The notes beneath the pieces are model-generated. The model had not been told where the DNA came from and did no database searches. It worked only from the letters and a program-made list of their open reading frames with translations. Source: Actinomadura physcomitrii (GTDB taxonomy: Bacteria; Actinomycetota; Actinomycetes; Streptosporangiales; Streptosporangiaceae). From it: a stretch of DNA of 64,000 nt. The translations under genes and the position numbers were made by a program. Shown one piece after another: positions 17,530 through 25,239 of the stretch. Location of the stretch: the NCBI RefSeq assembly GCF_008923205.2, contig NZ_WBMS02000009.1, positions 166,279-230,278 of the forward strand. The letters run 5' to 3'. Numbering within the stretch: the stretch's first letter is position 1; the number at the start of each line of letters is the position of its first letter.

Positions 17530-17736
17530 TCAGGCCCGCAGGGCGTATCCCGCCTCCTCGACGGCGCCCTTGATCAGGGCGTCGTCGACGGGGGCCTCGC
17601 TGGTGACGGTCACCCGGCCGGACTCGAGGTCGACGTCGACGGCGGTGACGCCGGCGACCTGCCCGACCTCCTCGGTCACGGAGGCGACGCAGTGGCCGCA
17701 GGTCATCCCGGTGACGGTGTAGGTGGCGGTGCTCAT
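17530..17736 (-). CDS. copZ: Copper chaperone CopZ-like HMA protein
   Basis: A 68-residue heavy-metal-associated domain with the metal site GMTCGHC. The ferredoxin-like pattern (VSEVxG...VDVDLESGRVTV) completes it. The start at 17736 (MSTATYTVTGMTCGHC) has a GAAGGACGAG ribosome site; the open frame extends 17 codons upstream into the operator, which I reject. It delivers Cu(I) to CopA and possibly to CsoR. First gene of the copper operon. Confidence 0.93.
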   Translation of the reverse strand: MSTATYTVTGMTCGHCVASVTEEVGQVAGVTAVDVDLESGRVTVTSEAPVDDALIKGAVEEAGYALRA

Positions 17737-17757
17737 CTCTCGTCCTTCCTCATCATG

Positions 17758-17772
17758 TACCCCCTGGGGGTA
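17758..17772. promoter_or_regulatory. CsoR-type operator 1
   Basis: TACCCCCTGGGGGTA is a perfect 7-bp inverted repeat around one T and fits the known CsoR site pattern (C tract, G tract, flanking TA). It lies 21 bp upstream of the copZ start, so bound CsoR would block the operon until copper is present. No csoR gene is in the window. Confidence 0.85.
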
Positions 17773-17819
17773 TCGGCACGACCTCATGGTGCCATAACCC
17801 GAACACTCCGCACAACCCG

Positions 17820-17835
17820 TACCCCCTAGGGGTTA
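17820..17835. promoter_or_regulatory. CsoR-type operator 2
   Basis: TACCCCCTAGGGGTTA, a second slightly imperfect copy 62 bp further upstream of site 1. Two copies suggest cooperative or looped repression, or a second promoter. Confidence 0.75.
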
Positions 17836-17869
17836 TTTCGAGATCCGGGTCACGGCCTGCCGCACGGAG

Positions 17870-18020
17870 TTATCCACACCCTGTGCGGCGGTCCGCCCCG
17901 GTGGCCGCGCGGCGATTTGTCGATATTCGTCAAGGTATTCACCCTGGAACGCCCCGCCGCCGCACCGACCCGCGCGCCATGCACAAGGTTTTCCACAAGC
18001 TTCCCCAGCCCTGTGGACAG
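17870..18020. promoter_or_regulatory. Cluster of three DnaA-box-like sequences in a 329-bp gap
   Basis: TTATCCACA (17870-17878) is a perfect DnaA box. TTTTCCACA (17989-17997) and, on the other strand, CTGTCCACA (18012-18020) each differ by one or two bases from actinobacterial boxes. The gap from 17836 to 18164 holds no convincing gene. There is no dnaA or dnaN beside it, so it is not the standard oriC. Confidence 0.5.
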
Positions 18021-18164
18021 TCCAAAGGGACACCGCGCACGGGGGCGCCGCTCCCTTCGATCCTCTCGCGGTCCGCGCCCCCGGGCGGGCCTCTTGCGCA
18101 GGTCCGCCGCACCGCTGCCGGACCGTTTACCTTGGAGGGGTCACGGCCGGCGAGTGGAGGTCCG

Positions 18165-19028
18165 ATGCCCGAGTTGCCCGAGGTGGAGGCGCTGGCGGCG
18201 TTCCTGCGCGAACGCGTCGTCGGCCATGCCGTCGCGCGCGTCGACGTCCTCGCGATCTCCGCGCTGAAGACCTACGACCCGCCGGTCACCGCCCTGCCCG
18301 GCCTCACCGTCACCGGCGCCGCCCGGCACGGCAAGTTCCTCGACCTGGACGTCGACGGCATCCACCTGGTCGTCCACCTGGCCCGCGCCGGCTGGCTCCG
18401 GTGGCGCGACGAGGTGCCGGCCAAGCCCGCCCGCCCCGGCGGCAAGAACCCGCTCGCCCTCCGCGTCCACCTCGACGACGGCTCCGGCTTCGATCTCACC
18501 GAGGCCGGCACGAAGAAGGGCCTCGCCGTCTACGTCGTCCGCGATCCGAACGACGTACCCGGCGTGGCGGGCCTCGGCCCCGACCCGCTCGACGCCTCGT
18601 TCACCGCCGACCGCCTCCGCGAGATCGTCGCGGGCAAGCGCACGCGGATCAAGGGCCTCCTGCGCGACCAGAGCGTCATCGCCGGCATCGGCAACGCCTA
18701 CTCCGACGAGGTGCTGCACGTCGCGAAGGTGTCCCCCTTCAAGATCGCCGCGACGCTCACCGACGACGACGTCGCGACCCTCCACGACGCGATCGTCACG
18801 ACCCTCCGCGACGCCGTCGGCCGCTCGCGCGGCCTCGAGGCGCAGGACCTCAAGGGCGAGAAGAAGACCGGCCTCCGCGTGCACGGCCGCAAGGGCGAGA
18901 AATGCCCGGTGTGCGGCGACACGATCCGCGAGGTGTCGTTCGCCGACTCGGCCCTCCAGTACTGCCCCACCTGCCAGACCGGCGGCAAACCCCTGGCCGA
19001 CCGCCGCCTCTCCCGCCTCCTCAAGTAA
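18165..19028 (+). CDS. Fpg/Nei-family DNA glycosylase
   Basis: A 287-residue base-excision-repair enzyme. It starts MPELPEVEALA, keeping the catalytic N-terminal proline (residue 2 after Met removal becomes 1) and Glu. The helix-two-turn-helix region is present (IKGLLRDQSVIAGIGNAYSD). The C-terminal zinc finger has CPVC and CPTC near the end. It removes oxidised bases such as formamidopyrimidines and nicks the abasic site. The lesion preference of this actinobacterial branch cannot be read from the sequence. ATG at 18165 with a GTGGAGG site. Confidence 0.92.
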   Translation: MPELPEVEALAAFLRERVVGHAVARVDVLAISALKTYDPPVTALPGLTVTGAARHGKFLDLDVDGIHLVVHLARAGWLRWRDEVPAKPARPGGKNPLALRVHLDDGSGFDLTEAGTKKGLAVYVVRDPNDVPGVAGLGPDPLDASFTADRLREIVAGKRTRIKGLLRDQSVIAGIGNAYSDEVLHVAKVSPFKIAATLTDDDVATLHDAIVTTLRDAVGRSRGLEAQDLKGEKKTGLRVHGRKGEKCPVCGDTIREVSFADSALQYCPTCQTGGKPLADRRLSRLLK

Positions 19029-19086
19029 CCCCACCAGCCGAGCTGCGGCGTGCCGCCGCTAGGACGACACGCCACAACGCAATGCC

Positions 19087-19260
19087 TTATCGCTCCTTCC
19101 GGGCGACCTTGCGGATCACCTTGGCCACGCGTCGCCGCCTGCATTTGGTGTCCGCCGGCTCGGTGAGCGGGCCCAGCCGCGCCGCGATCTCGGCGACGGT
19201 GCCCGCGATGTCGTGGCACGGCTTGAGCGGGTCACCGGTCGAGGCGACGAACCACGGCAC
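19087..19260 (-). CDS. Short basic protein, probably the 3' end of a truncated gene
   Basis: Fifty-seven codons from a GTG at 19260 read MPWFVASTGDPLKPCHDIAG, then TVAEIAARLGPLTEPADTKC and a basic tail ending VIRKVARKER. Codon use looks genuine. There is no ribosome site, and the frame starts exactly where the XRE regulator on the other strand also loses its N-terminus, so it is more likely the tail of a longer gene cut by a rearrangement. Function unknown. Confidence 0.45.
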   Translation of the reverse strand: MPWFVASTGDPLKPCHDIAGTVAEIAARLGPLTEPADTKCRRRRVAKVIRKVARKER

Positions 19261-19271
19261 ACCGCCCGTGG

Positions 19272-20270
19272 TTGCGAGAGGAAGCCGAGCTCACCCCCGA
19301 GACGGCCGCCGGGATACTCGGCTGGAGCCGCACCAAGCTCGTCCGGATCGAGACCGCGAAGAACCTGCCGACCGTTGCGGACGTCGCGCACATCCTCGAG
19401 ACCTACGGCGGTTCGGCCGCCGTCCGAGCAGCCCTCCTCCAGCTCGCCCGCGACATCCGCATGCGCGGTTGGTGGACGTCCTACGACGACGTCCTGGCCG
19501 GCTCATACGCCGAGTTGGAGGACGCCGCCGACCGCATCCGCAGCTGGCAGACAGAGGCACCGCCCGGCCTGTTGCAGACCGAGGATTTCGCCCGCACGCT
19601 CATGCAGGGTGAGTATCCCGACGACTCGGCGGAAGTCGACAGAAGACTTCAGGCTCGGATGACGCGCCGGGCTCGACTCGCGCGCGCAGATGCTCCGCAG
19701 CTCGATGTGATCATCGCTGAAGAGGCGCTCCGTCGTCCGGTCGGCGGTCCGAAGGTGATGATCGGACAGCTAAGTGCGCTCCTGGAGGCCGGCGAACGTC
19801 CGTCCGTCATGATTCGGGTGGTTCCGACGCGCATCGGTTACCGCCCTGGCCTCGGCGGCGGCTCGTTGGTGCTCTTCGAGTTCGATGCACCCTTGGAACT
19901 CGACACGGCGTACCTGGAAACCCTCGGCGGCGGCCTGTACATCGAAGACATATCCCAAGTACGGATGTGTACGGTGATGCTGGGGCGTATCGCCGATGTG
20001 GCGCTCTCGCCCCAGGAGTCCGCGGCTTTGATCGCCGCCGTTCCAGTCCTATGGTTCGTGACTTCCCCGCCGACGCCGTGTGGCGCAAGTCCAGCCACAG
20101 CGGTAGTGGCAACGACACGTGCGTCGAGGTTTCGGCAAGTGTGGCGGGGGTGGTCGGTGTGCGTGACTCGGTTGATCCTGGAGGGCTGGTGCTGGCTTTC
20201 GCGCCGTCGGCCTGGCGCGCGTTCACGGCCAGGGTCAAGGACGGCGAACTCGCACTTTGAGCGCTCCTGA
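19272..20270 (+). CDS. XRE-family regulator with DUF5753 (Scr1-type), altered at both ends
   Basis: The helix-turn-helix (AELTPETAAGILGWSRTKLVRIE) and the DUF5753 sensor region (WQTEAPPGLLQTEDFARTLM through SLVLFEFDAPLELDTAYLET) are intact. The N-terminus lacks about 15 residues compared with relatives, leaving only a TTG at 19272 as a start. At the 3' end the frame misses its usual stop after ALIAAV and runs about 70 codons through the DUF397 gene in another frame. Such regulators pair with the adjacent DUF397 protein in developmental or metabolic control in actinomycetes. It may be functional but damaged. Confidence 0.7.
   Translation: MREEAELTPETAAGILGWSRTKLVRIETAKNLPTVADVAHILETYGGSAAVRAALLQLARDIRMRGWWTSYDDVLAGSYAELEDAADRIRSWQTEAPPGLLQTEDFARTLMQGEYPDDSAEVDRRLQARMTRRARLARADAPQLDVIIAEEALRRPVGGPKVMIGQLSALLEAGERPSVMIRVVPTRIGYRPGLGGGSLVLFEFDAPLELDTAYLETLGGGLYIEDISQVRMCTVMLGRIADVALSPQESAALIAAVPVLWFVTSPPTPCGASPATAVVATTRASRFRQVWRGWSVCVTRLILEGWCWLSRRRPGARSRPGSRTANSHFERS
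20051..20260 (+). CDS. DUF397-domain small protein
   Basis: A 69-residue protein with the DUF397 signature WRKSSHSGSGNDTCVEV, then VGVRDSVDPGG and a C-terminal WRAFTARVKDG. DUF397 proteins act with the neighbouring XRE/DUF5753 regulator, apparently as its antagonist. It lies wholly inside the run-on of that regulator's frame, at the position where its own start normally follows the regulator stop. Confidence 0.85.
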   Translation: MVRDFPADAVWRKSSHSGSGNDTCVEVSASVAGVVGVRDSVDPGGLVLAFAPSAWRAFTARVKDGELAL

Positions 20271-20400
20271 GTGGCGGGGGGGGGGGTTTGGGGGGCCCAC
20301 GCCCAACCCCCCCCCACCACACCGGGGGGCCGGGGGGGGGGCGCCGTTATGGGCGCGCCATAGCGACACCCCGCCACTCAACAGGGTGCGGCCGGTGGGG
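20271..20400. repeat. Low-complexity G/C-tract intergenic element
   Basis: Starts with a run of about 13 G at 20276, then further G and C runs (three of nine to ten bases). A small inverted repeat TATGG/CCATA follows around 20350. Several G tracts close together could form a G-quadruplex. A similar G-tract element lies at 63936-63990, also just after a stop codon. Confidence 0.6.
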
Positions 20401-20401
20401 G

Positions 20402-20863
20402 TCAGCGGACCTTGGGGACGGGGCCGAAGACGGGGGCGATCTCCGTCCAGCGGTGCAGCTGGCAGCCGTCGTTGCGCTTGAAGGTGGTGTCGATGGGCTT
20501 GCCCTGCCAGGTGCCCTTCACCGTGGCGACCTCGGGGCCGCCGTAGATGTCGGTGCACATCCGGTCCTTGGGGACGGGCGCGAAGGGGTCCTTGGCCTTG
20601 GTGAGGGCGGCGCAGGCGTCGGCGGCCTTCGGATGGTCGCCGCCGGCCGGGTCGCAGGTCAGCTTGTAGGTCTTGGCGGGAGCCTGGGCCGAGGCCCGGA
20701 TCTGGATGGTGAGGGTGTCGGCCGGGGAGCCCGAGGGACGTACCGTGGCGGTGCCCGAGGGCTTCTCGCCGGGAAGGCTCTTGGCGTGTTCGTCGCCGCA
20801 GGCGGCCAGTGAGAAGATCATGGCGAGCCCGGACGAGGCGAGGATGAGCGTCCGATACCGCAT
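20402..20863 (-). CDS. Lipoprotein with subtilisin-inhibitor (SSI)-like domain
   Basis: A 153-residue protein with a lipoprotein signal (lipobox LAAC, Cys 22), a Gly/Ser/Pro linker and a C-terminal domain of the Streptomyces subtilisin inhibitor type. Landmarks are LTCDPAGGDHPKAADACAAL, the reactive-loop region DRMCTDIYGGPEVATVKGTW and the closing cysteine in RNDGCQLHRW. SSI family members block secreted serine proteases. Here Thr-Asp-Ile-Tyr follows the loop cysteine, unlike the Met/Lys P1 residues common in secreted inhibitors, so specificity may differ. Membrane anchoring is unusual for the family. Confidence 0.75.
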   Translation of the reverse strand: MRYRTLILASSGLAMIFSLAACGDEHAKSLPGEKPSGTATVRPSGSPADTLTIQIRASAQAPAKTYKLTCDPAGGDHPKAADACAALTKAKDPFAPVPKDRMCTDIYGGPEVATVKGTWQGKPIDTTFKRNDGCQLHRWTEIAPVFGPVPKVR

Positions 20864-20909
20864 GCGTGATTCGACGCAGGGGCGCCTCGCGCGGTTCCAT
20901 GGAGGTGTG

Positions 20910-21245
20910 ATGATTTTCGGGGACGAGGTTCCGGCGGTGGTCGCCGCCGACGTTCCGCAGGGCGGTTACCTGCTGGACGTGCGCGAACAGGACGAGTGGG
21001 ACGCCGGGCACGCGCCCGAGGCCGTGCACATCCCGATGGGTCAGCTGGGCGACCGGGCCGGGGAGATCCCGCGGGACCGGGAGATCTTCGTGATCTGCCG
21101 GTCGGGGGCGCGGTCGGCGCAGGTGACGGTGGCGCTGAACCAGGCGGGCTGGCTGGCGAAGAACGTGGACGGCGGGATGAAGGGCTGGGCCGAGGCGGGC
21201 CGGCCGATGGAGAACGGCGGGGACGGCGAGCCGTTCGTGGCCTGA
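20910..21245 (+). CDS. Single-domain rhodanese
   Basis: A 111-residue protein with LLDVREQDEWDAGH and the active-site loop CRSGARS, whose cysteine carries the persulfide. The C-terminal motif is GGMKGWAEAGRP. It handles sulfane sulfur transfer or detoxification in the cytoplasm. Start ATG at 20910 with a GGAGG site 5 bases upstream. The neighbouring TPP riboswitch begins 66 bp after its stop, so the sulfur link to thiamine may be coincidental. Confidence 0.9.
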   Translation: MIFGDEVPAVVAADVPQGGYLLDVREQDEWDAGHAPEAVHIPMGQLGDRAGEIPRDREIFVICRSGARSAQVTVALNQAGWLAKNVDGGMKGWAEAGRPMENGGDGEPFVA

Positions 21246-21268
21246 CCCAGCAGAGAGATATGCACCCT

Positions 21269-21296
21269 TTGTAAGGGTTGCGGGTGGTTGTACGAT
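21269..21296 (+). promoter_or_regulatory. Candidate promoter for the thiamine-precursor permease
   Basis: TTGTAA (21269-21274) and TACGAT (21291-21296) with 16-base spacing, placing the transcript start just before the riboswitch. Confidence 0.4.
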
Positions 21297-21310
21297 CGGT
21301 GCCGACCGAT

Positions 21311-21408
21311 AACCGCGGGAGCTCGGGCCATGAGCCGGGCTGAGAGGGCGGCCTTCCTGGCGTCGCCGACCGCATGAACCTGTCCGGGTAATGCCGGCGT
21401 AGGGAGCG
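21311..21408 (+). promoter_or_regulatory. TPP riboswitch (THI element)
   Basis: All invariant blocks are present: GCGGGAGC near the 5' end, GGGCTGAGAGGG, CGCATGAACCTG, then GGGTAATGCCGGCGTAGGGA. The final block contains the GGGAG ribosome site of the permease, whose GTG is at 21415. TPP binding would therefore hide the ribosome site and shut off translation. Confidence 0.96.
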
Positions 21409-21414
21409 TGTCCC

Positions 21415-22782
21415 GTGACGTCCGATGTCGAGAAGACCCTGGAGCGCCCGCGCAACGAGGTCCCCTACACCCTCGACGAGCCCGCCCCGAAGGTGCTCGG
21501 CTTCTGGGACCAGAGCGCGTTCTGGGCGAATCTCGGGGTCAGCCTGCTCGCCTTCTCCGGCGCCTACACCGTGCTCGCGCCAGATGCGGACGGGAAGCCG
21601 ACGCTGGCGATCGCGGCGGGCATCGTCGCGATGATCGTCGGCACCGTGCTGGGCGGGCTGATGCTCGGCCTGGCCGCGGTGCCGGGCGCGCGGACCGGGC
21701 AGCCGGCGATGGTGCTGCTGCGCGGGCTGTTCGGCGCGCGGCTGTCGTACGTCCCGACGGTGCTGAACATCGCGCAGCTGGTCGGCTGGGGCACGTTCGA
21801 GCTGATCGTGATCGCGGACGCGGCGCGGGAGCTGTGGGACGGGGTGCCGCGCTGGGGGTACGTGGTCGCGGCCGGGGTTCTCACGACGGTGCTGACGATC
21901 TGGCCGCTGGGGTCGGTGCGGCTGCTGCGCCGGTACGTGACGGTCGCGGTGATCGTCGCGCTGGCCTACTTCTACGTGCAGCTCGTCCGGCAGCCGCTGC
22001 CGGACCTGAACGAGGGGTCGTGGCACGGGTTCTGGATCGGCGCGGACGCGGCGCTGGCGGTGTCGATCTCGTGGGTGCCGGTCGCCGCCGACTACACGCG
22101 GCACGCGAAGAGCGCGCGCGGGGCTTTCGGTGCGGCATCGGTGGGGTATTCGGTCACCCAGATCGTGGCGTACGTGCTCGGGCTGCTGGCCCTGGCGCTC
22201 GTCGCCGCCGACACCGACCGGGTGTTCGAGCCGTTCCAGGACGTCGCGCTCGGCGCGGTGTTCTTCGCGGTGTTCGTGTTGCGGGAGGCCGACCAGTCGT
22301 TCGCGAACGTGTACTCGACCGCCGTGTCGATCCAGAACCTGGTGCCGCGGGCCGACCGCCGCGTCCTGTCGGTCGCGCTCGGCGCGGGGATCACGGTGCT
22401 GGCGCTGGTGCTGGACATCAACGACTATGCAAGCTTCCTGTCGCTGATCGGGTCGGTGTTCGTCCCAATGCTGGGCGTGCTCGCGGCGGACTTCTTCCTG
22501 GGCCGGGGCCGGGCCGGCGGCTGGGACGCGAGCCGCACCGCGCCGTCCCGGTGGAGCATGATCGCGGCCTGGGCGGTCGGCATCGTCGCCTACCAGCTGA
22601 TCAACGCGGGCACCGTCGGCTGGTGGGCGGACCTGTGGCAGGACGTGCGGGACGCGCTGCACTTCACCCCGCAGAGCTGGATGAGCGCGTCGCTGCTGTC
22701 GTTCCTCGTCGCGGGGGCCGCCACGCTGCTGGTCGGCTGGGCGGGCGCCGCCCGCCGCCGCCCCGGTATTACTCAGCGGTAG
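21415..22782 (+). CDS. cytX: NCS1-family permease, probably for hydroxymethylpyrimidine
   Basis: A 455-residue, roughly 12-helix transporter of the nucleobase:cation symporter-1 family. Landmarks are VLGFWDQSAFWANLGVSLLA, ADYTRHAKSARG and VSIQNLVPRADRR. Because it is preceded by a TPP riboswitch it most likely imports the HMP pyrimidine moiety of thiamine (CytX-type) rather than cytosine. GTG start, with the ribosome site inside the riboswitch. Confidence 0.9.
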   Translation: MTSDVEKTLERPRNEVPYTLDEPAPKVLGFWDQSAFWANLGVSLLAFSGAYTVLAPDADGKPTLAIAAGIVAMIVGTVLGGLMLGLAAVPGARTGQPAMVLLRGLFGARLSYVPTVLNIAQLVGWGTFELIVIADAARELWDGVPRWGYVVAAGVLTTVLTIWPLGSVRLLRRYVTVAVIVALAYFYVQLVRQPLPDLNEGSWHGFWIGADAALAVSISWVPVAADYTRHAKSARGAFGAASVGYSVTQIVAYVLGLLALALVAADTDRVFEPFQDVALGAVFFAVFVLREADQSFANVYSTAVSIQNLVPRADRRVLSVALGAGITVLALVLDINDYASFLSLIGSVFVPMLGVLAADFFLGRGRAGGWDASRTAPSRWSMIAAWAVGIVAYQLINAGTVGWWADLWQDVRDALHFTPQSWMSASLLSFLVAGAATLLVGWAGAARRRPGITQR

Positions 22783-22957
22783 GGTTGTCGCAGCCGCGCG
22801 CCGACGGATGCGCCGCGCCCGCCGGAAAGGCACGACGGAGATGGTCGATTTCCAGGTCCCCGGGCCGCTGACGTGGCGTTCTTCCCTTCGCCGGGGTCGC
22901 TTCGCAGGATCTTTTCGGCGCCGATCGCCCGGCGCCGCGCCGGGGTCCGGTGGCACG

Positions 22958-24841
22958 ATGACAGACGTGCAGCACGTCCACGATCCCATCGCGCGCGCCG
23001 TCATCGAGAGCGCCGCCGACGCGATCGTGGCCGTGGACCAGAAGCACCGCGTCACCGTGTGGAACCCGGCAGCCGAGCGGATGTTCGGCTGGAGCGCCGA
23101 GGAGATGGTGGGGCGCGTCCCGCCGATCGTGCCGGACGAGCTGAAGGCCGAGCACAACGCCGTCCAGGAGCGGCTGCTCACCCGGCGCGCCGGGGAGGGC
23201 GAGCCGGAGAAGGAGGGCGGGCAGATCTCCATCGCGACCCGCAGGTTCCACCGGGACGGCCGGCTGATCGACGTGCGGATCGACACGAGCCTGCTGAAGG
23301 ACCCGGCCGGGACCCCGCTCGGCTGGGTCGGGGTGTACCACCCGGCGGAGGACGACGAGATCGTCCAGCACCACATGACCGAGCGGGCGCGGCTCGTCCG
23401 GCGGCTGAACGACATCGTCGCCGACCTGAACGCCGAGCTGGACCTCGCCGTGGTGCTCGACCGGATCACGACCGCGCTGATCGAGCTGACCGGCGCGGAC
23501 GCGGGCGGATTCGTCCGGATCGAGGGGCAGCGGCTGCGCCTGGTCAGCAGCTCCGGGCTGCCGGAGCACATGCGCGAGGCGACCGCCGAGCTGCGCCCGA
23601 GCCTGGTCGGGGAGCTGCTGCGGTCCGGCAAGACGGTGAAGATGGCGACCGGCGAGCAGCGGCTCGGCGACCTGATCTGGTCCGAGCTGCCCGGCCTGCA
23701 CACCGTCGCTCTCGGCCTGTCGTACTTGCAGAACAAGCCGTACGGGGCGCTGTACGCGCTGTTCTCCGGCCGCAAGATCGGGCACACCGAGCTGGAGCTG
23801 CTGGAGCTGCTCGCCGGGCACGCGGGCGTCGCGGTCGGCAATGCGGTCGCGTACGCGGAGGTCGTCCGGCAGCGGGCGCACGAGCGCGCGGTGATCGACT
23901 CCAGCGCGGACGGCATCGCGGTGCTCGACCACGACCTGGTCGTCCGGCAGTGGAACCCGGCGGCGCACACGCTGACGGGCATCCCGCCGGAGGACGCGAT
24001 CGGCCGCCCGCTGCCGTTCGCCATGCCCGCGCTCGGCGAGATGCTGACGTTCCCGCTGGAGTCCGGGGTCTGGCTGAACGTGCTGGCCGCCGAGATCGAG
24101 GAGACCGGCGAGCTGGTCGTCGACTTCCGGGACGTGACCGAGGCCAAGGCGCTGGAGGAGGCGAAGGACCTGTTCCTCGCCACCACGAGCCACGAGCTGC
24201 GCACCCCGATCACGGTCGTGCAGGGGTTCGCGTCGACGCTGGTCAACCGGTGGGACGAGCTGGCCGACGGCGACCGCCGGGCCGCCGTCGCGACGATCGC
24301 CGAGCGCGCGCAGTCGCTCGGCCGGCTGGTGGAGCACCTGCTGCTCGGCTCCCGCGCGGGCCGCGACGAGCTGGCCGTGACGGTCGAGCCGTTCGATCTG
24401 GCGCGGGTGCTGGAGGGCGTCGTCGCGGGGTTCCGGTCGCTGTCGGAGCTGCACCGGGTGGAGCTGGAGATCGGGCCGGACCTGCCGCGCTGCCGGGGCG
24501 ACGCGATGGCGACCGACATCGTGCTCGGGCAGCTGCTGGAGAACGCGTTCAAGTACAGCCCGGACGGCGGGACGGTCCGGGTCCGCGCGGAGGCGGACGC
24601 GTCAGGGATTGCGGTGACGGTCGAGGACGAGGGGATCGGCATCCGGCCCGGCGACCACGAGCGCATCTTCGAGCGGTTCGTGCAGGGCGAGGCGGGGGAC
24701 CGGCGCCGGTTCGGCGGCATCGGCCTCGGCCTGTACATCGTGAAACGGCTCACCGAGGCGCAGGGCGGGGCGATCTCGGCCCATCCCGCCGCGGCCGGCG
24801 GGCCCGGCACCCGCATGCGGCTGGTCCTGCCCGCTGAATGA
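22958..24841 (+). CDS. Soluble PAS-GAF-PAS sensor histidine kinase
   Basis: A 627-residue kinase without membrane helices. Domains in order are PAS (about 10-120, VIESAADAIVAVDQKHRVTV), GAF (about 165-300), a second PAS (310-400, VIDSSADGIAVLDHDLVVRQ) and HisKA (ATTSHELRTPITVVQGF, phosphorylated His). The ATPase domain carries LLENAFKYSPDGG, EDEGIGI and FGGIGLGLYIVKRLT. It senses a cytoplasmic signal. No response regulator is adjacent, so it is an orphan here. The ATG at 22958 removes an unlikely basic extension. Confidence 0.92.
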   Translation: MTDVQHVHDPIARAVIESAADAIVAVDQKHRVTVWNPAAERMFGWSAEEMVGRVPPIVPDELKAEHNAVQERLLTRRAGEGEPEKEGGQISIATRRFHRDGRLIDVRIDTSLLKDPAGTPLGWVGVYHPAEDDEIVQHHMTERARLVRRLNDIVADLNAELDLAVVLDRITTALIELTGADAGGFVRIEGQRLRLVSSSGLPEHMREATAELRPSLVGELLRSGKTVKMATGEQRLGDLIWSELPGLHTVALGLSYLQNKPYGALYALFSGRKIGHTELELLELLAGHAGVAVGNAVAYAEVVRQRAHERAVIDSSADGIAVLDHDLVVRQWNPAAHTLTGIPPEDAIGRPLPFAMPALGEMLTFPLESGVWLNVLAAEIEETGELVVDFRDVTEAKALEEAKDLFLATTSHELRTPITVVQGFASTLVNRWDELADGDRRAAVATIAERAQSLGRLVEHLLLGSRAGRDELAVTVEPFDLARVLEGVVAGFRSLSELHRVELEIGPDLPRCRGDAMATDIVLGQLLENAFKYSPDGGTVRVRAEADASGIAVTVEDEGIGIRPGDHERIFERFVQGEAGDRRRFGGIGLGLYIVKRLTEAQGGAISAHPAAAGGPGTRMRLVLPAE

Positions 24842-25239
24842 CCGCCCGGTCGCTCACTTACCGTGAGGACAGCGGTCCGGATGCGGACGGGTGAGTCCGG
24901 TGTGGCGCGCGGTTTGCGCGATCCTGACTGGTGGCAGTGTTGCTGCGTGCGGGAAAGTACGGTGGCCACCCGGTGTGACGGACGAAACGTGCGCGCGAGG
25001 AGTAACCCGTCCTCCGGCTGGATAGATCCAAGGATGGTCGCCGTTGGTGCCGGGACCGGCTTCCCGCACCGCATTTCGACGCCGCGGACGGGGGTGATCA
25101 CCGTGACCGGACGGCCGGTGACTCGTTGTGCAGGTGGCGGCCGGCCTCGCTCAGGTTTCCGGCCCCCGACATCAGGGCATTTCGGTCGTACCGGAAGCGC
25201 GGCGACAGGACTCGTCCGAGACAGCGGAACCACGGGGAG
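24842..25239. other. Gene-free stretch of about 400 bp
   Basis: Between the histidine kinase and the RsbW-like gene. Several short frames are open on both strands, but none has a ribosome site or a recognisable motif. No convincing hairpin or repeat was found. It probably contains the promoter of the downstream gene. Confidence 0.5.

Noticed and set aside
17836..18164. Chromosomal oriC
   Set aside because: Only three DnaA-like boxes and no dnaA, dnaN or AT-rich unwinding region; treated as a box cluster only.
24854..25069. 71-codon minus-strand frame in the gap after the histidine kinase
   Set aside because: No ribosome site, motif or membrane/signal character; likely chance.
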